Positions 36,590 through 46,800 of a DNA stretch of 64,000 bases are shown piece after piece. The stretch's first letter is position 1. Each line of letters opens with the position of its first letter. The notes under the pieces are model-generated. The model was not told the origin of the DNA, ran no database searches, and saw only the letters and a list, made by a program, of their open reading frames with translations. Source of the stretch: Lepisosteus oculatus (taxonomy: Eukaryota; Chordata; Actinopteri; Semionotiformes; Lepisosteidae); NCBI RefSeq assembly GCF_040954835.1, contig NC_090696.1, forward strand, positions 52,792,222 through 52,856,221, written 5' to 3'. A program made the translations under genes and the position numbers.

Positions 36590-37340
36590 CTGAGGCTTAC
36601 AGGTTCACTGAGTGAGGATGCAGAACAGGAGGTAGACACTCTTAAGACATGGTACCTTCAGCCCAATACCAGCAAGACATCTCTAGTACAATTAATCTTC
36701 CTCATGCCAATACTAAGAGGTAGCTGAATTATGTAATGAATGGACAGAAGCTAGTTTGAAGCATACACAGTTGGCTTAGGCATTAACCTCAATTGAGTAC
36801 TGCTTTATAAAAGCCAAGACACACACAATAAAAATCACAGCACGTTAGCAAGGGGAATAGATGCCTTCACCAAGTCCTGTACCTGGAGGGCCTGGTGTCT
36901 TTTTGCCTTTGTTCCACTCATGCTCTCAGTTGGTCTAAAAAATAATTGACAACTTATTTTAACTTTAAAACCCTTAACCTTTACCCCAGTATGGAGCCAG
37001 TCAATACACAGTAGTACACACTGTTCAAGCAGTTTATCTTGAGACGTATTGCTTCCACATGCAGCATTAAGAGCAAGACTGAAATTGGCAAGCTGCTTCA
37101 GAAGCTACTTCTGTTCAATTGTTTTTACTTTTGTAATCATTTTTACTCTGCCAGTTTCGTCCATCCACATCCACATTGTTCAACAGTGCCAAGCCAGGAC
37201 ATGACAGTCTATGTGGCAGGAAGATTGACGCTCAATAGTAATCACCAATTGGTTGCAGACCCTGCTGCGCATTTACCAGCCTTCCACCTCACCATTGGTG
37301 GATCATTCTTGATTAAATTAGGATTATGCCAGATCTATCT
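36590..37340 (+). pseudogene. Possible heavily decayed LINE reverse transcriptase remnant
   Basis: Broken frames with EDAEQEVDTLKTWYLQPNTS-like order (GGRHS, DMVPSAQYQQD, MNGQKLV) recall the C-terminal RT region in which a thumb helix precedes TWYLQPN. There is no intact motif. Low confidence. Confidence 0.3.
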
Positions 37341-37721
37341 TTAGCTTAAAACTATTGTTGGGGTCTTTCAAGACAATCTAGACTGAAGCTCCAGTATAAT
37401 GCAAATATTGATAGATATTGTTGAGGAGTGCCTGCAGTCTGCAGTGTCTGCAGTGAGCTCTGGCAGCACCAGTTGGCACCTAATAATGCTATTGATTAAC
37501 TTACAATCAAGTATCAAGTTGTTTTTAGGTGGATTGTAGGGGATTGTCTTCAATAATATGTTAGGCAGTTTGTTGCAGGGAATAGCTAACCTGAACAGTT
37601 GTGCTCTTGAGTAGCCGTATATACCTAGTGGGTTTCAGAGCCATGTTAAGCTCATAGATGAGAGATACAGTTGACCCTTATCTGTAGTAAGAGCAGAAAT
37701 ACATTCTGTGGTTTTAGGCAT

Positions 37722-37928
37722 TGTAAGAGGACCAGGGGAAGGGTCATTTATAACTGGTATTTCCGTTACGAAACACTGGATATACTCGATATAGACCTAG
37801 GCAAGACGGTCGCCAAGGATAACCAGCTGACCCACTGTTGGAAAAGATCTATGTGGCAAAACAATGAGGCACAAGTGAGCTGCTTCAGGAAACAGAATAT
37901 AAATGGCCCTTCCCCTGGTCCTCTTACA
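37722..37928. mobile_element. 207-bp MITE with 31-bp inverted ends and GCAT duplication
   Basis: Left end TGTAAGAGGACCAGGGGAAG and the reverse complement of the right end agree at 30 of 31 positions (difference GGGTCAT/GGGCCAT). GCAT precedes (37718-37721) and follows (37929-37932). There is no coding content. The superfamily is not assigned. Confidence 0.85.
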
Positions 37929-38159
37929 GCATCCATGGCAATAAATATTTTATACACTCTGGTAGTGTATTTATCATTTGATTCCAAAAAATGAAATAAT
38001 TTGTTATTCTCAGAGTATCACAATAATTAATTGTCAAACATCATGGTTCATTAGGGTCAAATTTGAACTCAAAAGATATCTGGTACCACATAAGGCATTT
38101 CCTAAAACTACAACTTGCCTTATCAGTTTCTGAAGGATAGACAATGTTCAAGTATTGTT

Positions 38160-38530
38160 TCTCTTCTTAGGGATTCTGAGAAGGCACAGGAAGAGATGGA
38201 CAGGTTTGCATAATTGGACCAACTCTTGCACTCTTTCAGCTGTCTGAGGAAGTAAAGGCGCTATTGCGCCTTCTTTGTAGCTCCAGTTACATGCTGGGAT
38301 CACATAAAATCATTGAAATAATGAAGGTACTCTGGAACTTGAAGCTGCTAACCATCTCTACAGCTAACCCTCTGATATGAATAGGGTTGTGGTCTCCACC
38401 CAGCTTTCTAAAATCGACAAGCAGCTCTTCGGTTTTGCTGATATCAGGGCACCACTCCACCAGGTTCCCGACCTCATCCCTGTTGGATGTCTCATTGTTA
38501 CTGGTAATTCCGGTACTGGCAGCACATTAT
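38160..38530 (-). pseudogene. LINE fragment, C-terminal RT region
   Basis: Minus strand: VEWCPDISKTEELLVDFRKL, then NPIHIRGLAVEMVSSFKFQS. This resembles the L2/Rex-type block K-T-K-E-L-x-V-D-F-R followed by V-x-x-F-K-F-L-G. Downstream readings contain KARRRNSAFTSS-like remnants. Frames are broken. Confidence 0.65.
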
Positions 38531-39372
38531 TGAGAAAGACATTTAAACCATCAATTTTTTCCTTGAAAATCCACCAAAACACAAGAAAATACAATGCCTG
38601 CCATGTTTGGCTTGAATATATTTGTGTCTTCGAAGTACCTGTGTGGACATTTTCTTTGTAGAAAGATAATCCTTTTAATATTTTATATGTAAACTTCATC
38701 ACTGGTAAAGTTCAAATTAATTTCACCTTTATCCTATTGATATTATGGTGTTTTTAATGAAAGTGTGGGAGGGATGAAGACAGCCAAACTAATTAAACTA
38801 ATTCAGCTGCTGCAACTTGCAGTAATTCTGATGCTCATCCTCCAGCCCATGCTCACGCTCCAGTTCCTCCACAACATTTTCTGATTTCTATCCCCAAAGC
38901 CACTGAGCTTCAGGTCCCAGGATTATCTAACCCCTCCTACAACGATCTGCTTTATGCTTTTTTCCTTCTTTTCTTCCTCTATTTCCAGCGCCCAATACTT
39001 GTGCCTTCGGCCCTGGATTCCAATCTTTCTTCCCATGCTGCTGCTGGTACCTTGGCTCTGGGTGTGCCCGGCGTCCTACCTTAGGCTCAGCCAGCGAGTG
39101 ACATACTAAATCGTTTGTCTCTCCTATCCCCTGGCATCCAGTATAGCTCAGTGGCGGCTCCAACTGCCCAACCCCTACCCTCTACTTCATTCAACCCATT
39201 ATTCCATCCTGCACCACCTGCCAGTCATGCTCCTACTCCCATCTCTCCTACCTCAGCCCCCCCTTAATGGACTTTTCTCTCTGTACAGCAGTTCCCCTCC
39301 CTGCTCCTCATAATGCACTGGTGTTAAGTCCTCCTCCCATTCCCCTCTCACTCTGGCAACAAATTCTATAAG

Positions 39373-40010
39373 GTGCAGACATCAATCTTGCTTGCCTTCT
39401 CTCTTTCTCTCCCTACAACCCCTACTATGTTTGACTGTGGTTCAGCCTTCGTTACTCTCAAATATTCCGATCTGTGCTTTGCTTCAGTTCTCACAAGTTC
39501 CGAGTTTTGCCTGGCTTTCAGCATCTTGTGTTTTGTCTTTCCCGATCGTCGACAGGAGCTCGACGTTTACATGCACACCATCCTTGATTTACCCGTCCAC
39601 TTCAGGGGTTCCCTGTTCTATGACTATCATAAGCAGTTTTCAGCTAAGGCTGCTGCCCACCTGCTCCAGTGGAACCAGCGCATACTCCATACTGGGGAGC
39701 TTTACTGCCATATATTTGCCGGTGTCAGATCTCTTTCCTATAACATTTGCTCATCCCAGTCACACTCCTCAAACCTTTGCCCAGATACCATCCACAAGCT
39801 TGACCCCAACCCTGCCTCTTCTCCATAATCCATATTTTCCCTTCAGGTCTTTTTCAAACCTACACATTCCAGAGACGACAGCGGTCACCCTATCATGATG
39901 GCTGGAGGCCAAATTTGCAATAATTTCGATTCCTTTACCTGTAACTCTTCCTCTTGTTTCTTCCATTTGTAGCTTCTGTGATAAAGCTCACACTCACTCA
40001 GTGTGCTCCC
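39373..40010 (+). pseudogene. DIRS-like gag
   Basis: Open from 39373 to 39828: FCLAFSILCFVFPDRRQELD, YMHTILDLPVHFRGSLFYDY, HKQFSAKAAAHLLQWNQRIL, then ICSSQSHSSNLCP. After a shift, GGQICNNFDSFTCNSSSC (39900-39960) looks like a Cys-rich finger. The order matches gag-like proteins of DIRS-type elements, with no retroviral capsid features. Confidence 0.7.
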
Positions 40011-40261
40011 GGCCTTTCTCTGCCCACTTTACTTCTTATGCTCGCCATGCTTCTAATGGCTCATCTGTTTACCCCAACTGACATTCCCACTCTCGCCTTC
40101 AACTTGCTCCACCACTCTGACCTCTTTTTAACTCACATTTTCCTTGATTTTCTTTCCTTTCTCACCAGGCTTGTGCACAGTTCCTTCTTCCCCTGCCATC
40201 TTCACTATCTTGCAGTCTGCTACTGCTTATCCTCAGTCTGTTGACTCTTTGCTGGCATCCA

Positions 40262-40880
40262 AAGTCTAGAAAGGTTTTATAATTGGCCCATTTGATTTTC
40301 CGCCATTTCCCACATACCGTATCAATCCCATTGGTACAGTGGTCCATAAATACTCTCGTTAGAAACGCCTTTTAATTGACCTGTCCGCCCCGTATAACTC
40401 CTGCATTTCAAGCATCAATAATAGTAAGTATAATAATTATAATTGCTTATATAGTGCTTTTCTGGACACTCCACTCAAAGTGCTTTACAGGTAATGGGGA
40501 CTCCCCTCCACCACCACCAATGTGCAGCATCCACCTGGATGATGTGATGGCAGCCATAGTTCACCAGAACACAAATCAGCTATTAGTGGGGAGGAGAACA
40601 GTAATGAAGCCAATTCATAGATGGGGATTATTAGGAGACCATGATTGGTAAATTCCAATAGGAAATTTGGCCAGGATGCAAGGGTTACACCCCTACTCTT
40701 TTCGAGAAACGCCCTGGGATTTTTTATGACCACAGAGAGTCAGGGCCTCGGTTTAGTCTCATTCCCAGCTCCGACTTCTCCCTACATTGTGCTATTATTG
40801 ATTCACTCATCAAAATGGCAGGTCCAGGTGCTTGGCTTGCTAAGGCTGACAACTCCAGTGCCTCTAAGGTGATCATGTAA
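40262..40880 (+). pseudogene. DIRS-like reverse transcriptase, two pieces split by a repeat
   Basis: First piece: FDFPPFPTYRINPIGTVVHK, a stop, then KRLLIDLSAPYN, the motif typical of DIRS RT. Second piece: IIDSLIKMAGPGAWLAKADN (40795-40855), the block leading to motif A (AKAD). The repeat at 40425-40770 sits between them. The catalytic YxDD block is missing. Confidence 0.7.
40425..40770 (-). repeat. Dispersed 3'-tail repeat, copy 2, inserted in DIRS RT
   Basis: Same family as 15858-16120: TATATAGTGCTTTTCTGGAC, CCACTCAAAGTGCTTTACAG and GATTATTAGGAGACCATGAT. This copy reaches further, to CGAGAAACGCCCTGGGATTT and CACAGAGAGTCAGGGCCTCG. Confidence 0.75.
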
Positions 40881-41039
40881 TCCTTTTACTAACTGCAATG
40901 GCACCTATTCTTGGCCAGCTGAGACAGTAGAAACCTTGCACAATACCTCCTTGTTCAGAACTCACATTCCTCTGAACCATACTTTCCATACTTTGAACCA
41001 TACTGACCTATACTTTGCTATCTCCAGTTGGCACAACAA

Positions 41040-41500
41040 ACTATCTTGTGAGGGATTGCTCCTCGCACTCTCAGTTCTTACTGGACTGCTTGCAAAAGAT
41101 TCCCATCCTTCCACCTCTCCACAATCTTAAAGTTCCCATCTTTTGATATACTCACCATATCATCTTCTATGATGCGAGTATCCACTACTAAAGTATATCT
41201 CAGGGGCATCCAGTTCTTCCACAAACTCCTTTTTGTCATAACCTATCCATCTCTTATTCACCCTCAAATTACTCTGTTTCTAAAAGTCTTCCAACGATCT
41301 GAGAAACCCCTTCCGAATCAATGCACACCACTTCCTCAGACATCCTGGCCTCCTGCATTTAGGTTCTCAGATCTGGTTACTCCTCACCCTGGGTTGACAG
41401 CATGCTCCAATGTTTATGCTGTCATTCTTTGGCTTCCAAAAATATGCTCAAAATCTACATCAACTTCCATATCCTTTGATTCTTCTTTCAAAGCTTGCTA
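41040..41500 (+). pseudogene. DIRS-like tyrosine recombinase, N-terminal region
   Basis: Shifting frames give YHIIFYDASIH, KVYLRGIQFFHKLLF, PSLIHPQITLFLKVFQRSEK and SDLVTPHPGLTACSNVYA. The Y-L-x-G-I-x-F-x-H-x-L block followed by P-x-I-x-L-x-L-K resembles the SAM-like N-terminal domain of DIRS recombinases. No catalytic RHRY set was found. Confidence 0.55.
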
Positions 41501-41730
41501 TCTCCTGATACTTTAACTCTTTGAATTGTATAATAAAGATGAAAGTGAAAATACTGCGTCACCAATTGAAATAAGGTGGAATTGTACAGTAGGTAGACCT
41601 AAATAAGATTTAGTACACAATTTTTAACTTACTATATCCAGTTAAGTTGACTTAATCATTTATGTACATGAAATTACTGCATCTTACCTTCTTTTTAGAA
41701 TACTATTGTGTACATTACACATCTTTATAC

Positions 41731-41875
41731 AGTGTGAGGAAACCAGAATATCTAGAGAAAACACACACAGATGGGGGAGATCATACAAACTCCACAGAGA
41801 TGGCATCACAGGGATTGAACCCAGAGCCCCAGTTCTGTAAGGCAGCACTGTTGACCACTGTGCCACCTGCTTCAC
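41731..41875 (-). repeat. Fish SINE-like repeat (minus copy)
   Basis: Minus strand: GTGGCACAGTGGTCAACAGT, GGTTCAATCCC and GAGTTTGTATGATCTCCCC. Same family as 45335-45672 and 49095-49372. Confidence 0.75.
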
Positions 41876-43363
41876 ACAAAACAAACAAAACATATTGAAA
41901 CATAATGTTCAGTTTATTTTTTGTGAAACAATTTTGTACTTGGGGTTTTATGGTATGCTTGTGGAACATTGGGTAGTACATTAAAGATGGACATAAAATT
42001 GGGTGTTTGGGATATTGGAAATTGGTAGTACATCCACAAAATCAATCAATCAAAACCAAATCCAGACGATGCCTACTACATATAATTCATCTCAGAAGAA
42101 ACACTATTATCAATTATGAATGGCAGCCTATGCAGGCGCACTTCAACAGTATGGTTACAATCATTACCCTGTTTGCCACAGAAGACATGTTGTGGATCCA
42201 ATGAGTGAGGCTCATACTCAGCACTTGGTAGACTTTTAAGGTGGAAGTGTGGCGGGACAGTGGAAATCTCACGAAGACACTATTAAGGCACAACTGAAAG
42301 ATTATAGAATAGAATTACTGGTAAGGGTGAAAAAACCTCAGTGGAATACTAGGAACAGTGTTCCACAGAATTACAAGGTTTAGATAGTTTAACAATTAGA
42401 TGAATGGAATTTACTCTTTCTTGAAAAAAACAGCTAGTCGTCTTCACGATTTACTACAGTTTAATGAAAACTTGCATTTTTGTATATTTTTTATTCAGTT
42501 GCCGAGACATCAATATCTATATGGATAGATTGCTTTGTAATTGTAATATTTTATGGTGCAGCTGTTGAATTTTAATATCTTCATACAAGTACATGATTTG
42601 AAATTTCTTTGTTTCAAAAAACTTTTTATTTTATTGGAAATTTGTCATTTTTTCATTTTATTGGAACAGTCTTTTTTTCCACTCTGACAACACTGAATAA
42701 TGGATTGTAACAGTGATATGACACTTAAATCCTATGGACCTACAAATAAGTCATCCATAGAAATAAAAATATTTGAAACTAATATTTAATATCAATTATA
42801 CAATAAAGTATTTTCACATTAGTGGGCTAAAGACTCCTCAATGTTCCTTAAAAATGTTTTAATTCATGCTAACATAATTAGCACTTAAGAATCTAAATAT
42901 ATTGTAAGTGTGCAAACAACTTATGAATTAAATAACCTAATATGAATTTAAGAACTAAGTGCTACAAACACATCAATAGCTTCTAAAGATAGTATTTGAT
43001 ATGCATACCATAACTCTGGATGTTTGTACCAGTAACACACATCTCTACTGACAGAGGTCATTTCATTGTGAATTACACAATCTGTAGTAAGAAGATACAA
43101 AAACTTCAAGTGTTGGAGATACATTATTATTATTGTTGTTTTTGGTTGTGTCACAATTACAAACTCCATTCTTAAAAAGTATATTTTTGTTGCTCTTTAG
43201 ATATCAAAAAGTAAGCTTCTGCTGCATGTTCATCCCATGTGGCTGACATAAACCTGCCTCTAGCATGGGTGGTCCCCATGCATCCTTCTGATGTTGCATA
43301 CTTTAACACATACTGGTAAAGATGCTTTTTGACCTTTGAAGTGTAATGGATGTGAAGCAATGA
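41876..43363. other. Spacer between the tail-to-tail genes
   Basis: AT-rich; no gene or element recognised. Confidence 0.5.
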
Positions 43364-43369
43364 TTTATT
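43364..43369 (-). promoter_or_regulatory. Candidate polyadenylation signal of the AhpD-like gene
   Basis: The plus-strand TTTATT gives AATAAA on the gene strand, about 215 nt after the stop codon. There is no transcript evidence. Confidence 0.4.
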
Positions 43370-43583
43370 TTAAAAACGTAGAATACTGAACAAATCACAT
43401 TATGTTATTTCCTTCCATGCATTTAATGTTCTTTTGAACAAAGGAAAGCATACATTTCTTTTGCTTACTAACAGATCTAGCAAAAATGTGATCTAGTCAC
43501 ATTTCTGTACTATGCGAAAACAAACAGACAATGCCCAAAATTGTCTTTGTACCTTTTAAATGAATGAACACAAATTAGAAAAT

Positions 43584-43862
43584 TCATTTTTCATGATCCT
43601 TGTCTTTTTCTCTAGGCATTCGACCCATGCTGTAGAACTCATAATTAGGGTGCATATCAGTAAAGTGTGCAATGCGGTTTGACATGGAAAAGAAGGCTGC
43701 GATAGCTGCAATGTCCCAAGCATCCTCACGGTCAAAACCATGGTCTTCCAGATTCTGGAAATGCTCTTCAGTGATGTTATCACAACGGCTGACAGCCAAG
43801 GCAAAGTCCAACATCACTCTCTCTCGGGCCTGCAGTTCAGCCATCTCATAGTTAACAATGAC
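43584..43862 (-). CDS. AhpD-like gene exon 5 with stop codon
   Basis: 93 codons including TGA at 43584-43586. It starts VIVNYEMAELQARERVMLDF, then has the second helical repeat with EEHFQNLEDHGFDREDAWDI and AAIAAFFSMSNRIAH, both typical of peroxidase-related AhpD proteins. The tail is charged (REKDKDHEK). The acceptor is acttttgaag. Confidence 0.93.
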   Translation of the reverse strand, partial: VIVNYEMAELQARERVMLDFALAVSRCDNITEEHFQNLEDHGFDREDAWDIAAIAAFFSMSNRIAHFTDMHPNYEFYSMGRMPREKDKDHEK

Positions 43863-46800
43863 CTTCAAAAGTAAAAATAAAAACTGTTAAGATATAGAAA
43901 AGTTCTCCTACCAAAGAAAAATACCAAATGTTTGAAGACTGAAGACTTTAAGAGTAAATTACAGTGTCGGCAAAAACTAAAGAAAATAAAACTTGAATAG
44001 TCACTTAAGTATAAGTATTCAGACCAATAAATTTAATATTTGGTGAAAGCACCTTGGACAGCTGCCAAGTCTATTTGGGTATGTCTCCCCCAGCTCTACA
44101 CAGAGACTTGGAGCAAGTTGTGTCCATTCTTCTTGGCAGATTTGCTCAAGCTCTCTCAATAGGCTTTGGGGATTTCTTATGGACAGCAGTTTTCAAGTCT
44201 TTCTACAGATTCTGTGCAAAGGTCTGCGTTTGCAAGGCACAACATTAAAAAAAAATTAAAAAAATTGAGATCTATGCTGAAGATAGAGATAAATTATTTA
44301 GATTTTACCTTCCATGTCTCTAGAAAGGACTTTCTTAATGACTCAGTTTCGTACTTGTTGTTAATATTTTTTACTGCTAAAACCATCTGGACTTCATCAT
44401 CATTTGATATTTGACTTCATGGGCTGTTTTTTGTAACAACAGAGCAATAGATAGTTGTAATGAAACTGTGAAACTGTGATTTCCATTGTATGAACAGAAT
44501 TACTAAAATTGCCATCAAACTCCATCACCACTTTAACCCACGCAGAGAACTTTCCTCAATGAGTTACCTGGTCTGCCAAAGTTGGATTTTTAGAGTAGAT
44601 GCGATGCAGAGCACTATGAGAAATCACACAATACAGGCACCTGTTGTTAATGCTTGTGGCTACCACTATCAGTTCTCTGTCTTCTTTGGTAAGATGGCCT
44701 AAAAAACAAGATTCAGATGTTATGAATTCTACAGGAATATTCCAATTTACCATAAATTAAGATAAGGGATTTATTTTTTTGAATATATAGAATATATTGC
44801 AGATATATCATTTATTTCTAATCTGTAAAATAGTTACATTTATTCATGGATAGCCCACACAAAGGAATGCCTCTATGAACTACTGCATAAATATGGAAAA
44901 CATTTTAAGTAAGTCTATCTGAAAATAATATCTAAGAACTATCAAAGAAAAAAAAGATGTTTAAGATGCTATATCCAGTTTTAACAAGTGCATGAATAAG
45001 ATTTTATCTTAACTGACCACTTAACTAATCTTGTGTTAAGATTTTGTGTCAAGACTGCTAAATGTTTTTAAAAAATCTGCATACATTCTGTAGCAAACTG
45101 ATTGAACTGCTTCCATGCTTAAGCCAAAGATAGCTAGAAAGGTTTATACATTTACCGTTTTTACATCTGTTTGTATGGCTTGGTAATCTTAAATCAAACA
45201 GTTACCTATATTACTTCTAACTTTACTATAACATAAGGTAACCCTACTGTTTAAAAATAAGCTTTGCTGTAGTCCACAATTTGAATTTAAATATGAAAGT
45301 CATATTAATATCAAACAAAAATGAGAAAGAGCATTAAAGTGGTGCAGACGTTATCATAACTGACTTGCAGTCAGGGCTCAATTCCAGACCCGGAATACAA
45401 TCTGTGTGGACTCTGTATGTTCTCCCCAGGTTTGTGTAAGTTACTCCAGCCACTCCAGTTTCCTACCACAGTCTAATGACATATTGGTAGGTTAATTGGC
45501 TTCTGGGAAAATTGGCCCTGGTGCGAGTGTGTGTCTGTGTCTAGGTGTCTGCCCTGTAATGGACTGGCATCCCATTCAGGATGTATCCCACTTGTGCTTG
45601 TTACTTGCTGGGATAGGCTCTGGCTCCCCTGTGACCCTGAATTGGATGAAGTGGTAGAAAATGGACTGGTGGAAAAAAGAAGAACAATTAGGCAGGTAGC
45701 AAGAGTTCTCTCTGATTAAAACAAGCAAAAAAGCAGCTTGCCTACAGTACCTGTTTCTTTATTCATCAGAGCATTATAGTAAGCAAAGAATGCCCTAAAT
45801 TCAGCTGGACGGTGAGAGAGTACTTTGAACACATTTGGCAAAAATCCACTCTAGAAAGGTAGAAGAAAACCATCAATTAGAGGTGAAATTAAATATTAAA
45901 AGAACATTTTTTTTACACTCCTGCTCATTAAACTTTTACTTTGTGTGTACATGAGTAAAACTGGGGGTGTTTTTTCTTTTTTCCTTGTCTCAACTATCAC
46001 AATTATTATAAGCAGATAACTTAAATATGTACTATTTCACAGAGAACATAAAATGTAATAAAAAATGGGCTCACTGACTTTACTGGCTGGTGCTTATTAT
46101 TATATTCAACCATTTTAGTGGATAAAAAAAAAAAAACTTCTGAAAAGACTTCCCAGATCTCACAGATGCAATTTGGCTAGTGTATGCAAACAGAGCTATA
46201 AACCCCCCAAAATAATTGCTCTTAGTAGGGAAATTGTGATAGAAGAAATTCTGCAAATATCAGATGAAGTCTCATCATTTTGTTTTTTTGTGACTATCCT
46301 GGAGCAAATATACTAAGTGAGTGCTGTGATGAGAAAAGACATATTAAAGACAGAAAGATATTCTTTTTAATAGTAAGAGAACTGAAGTTGATAGTAAGAT
46401 GATGTTTTATCTGAAATCTCGTTCAAGAGCTGAGTGCCCAGTTATTTTATTTTTTTAAACTATTTAGAAATAAAAAGGGTTGAGATGAGAAGAGTCATTT
46501 GCTTATTTTCTTCATAGTTGGGGAGTATTCCAAGGATCTTAACATTTGAATTTGAATTTAATTCAATATCCTGGCTTGGCAGCATGTTCAGGTACCCACT
46601 TTGAAATCTGAAATTTTTCTACCTCCCGATATATGCTTGTCTTTTTCACCTGTTCCCTCAGATTCTCGGGTCTCTACTGATTCTAAAAGAATTGTCTTCA
46701 TTAACTTAGTAAATGCTTTTCAGGATTTCAGATGCTTGTATTGCATCTATTTGTACAGTCCACTCTGCATAACTAAAGACATTAGGTCCTTCTGTCTTCA

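Larger units (their letters stand above)
38780..41520 (+). mobile_element. DIRS-like tyrosine-recombinase retrotransposon, decayed
   Basis: In order: a proline-rich gag N-terminus (38790-39370), gag core and zinc-knuckle-like region (39373-40010), start of the reverse transcriptase (40262-40420), an inserted repeat (40425-40770), another RT piece (40790-40880) and a tyrosine-recombinase N-terminal region (41040-41500). Most of the RT/RNase H and the catalytic half of the recombinase are missing or unreadable. No terminal repeats were found. Confidence 0.72.

Noticed and set aside
38927..39163. Arg/Lys/Gly-rich minus-strand frame
   Set aside because: Shadow of the proline-rich DIRS gag N-terminus on the other strand.
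39392..39898. 168-codon Ser/Pro-rich frame
   Set aside because: Overlaps the DIRS gag frame 39373-39828, which carries the recognisable motifs.
44568..44698. Selenocysteine in the AhpD-like active site
   Set aside because: Both active-site positions are ordinary Cys codons (TGC, TGT); no TGA in frame there.
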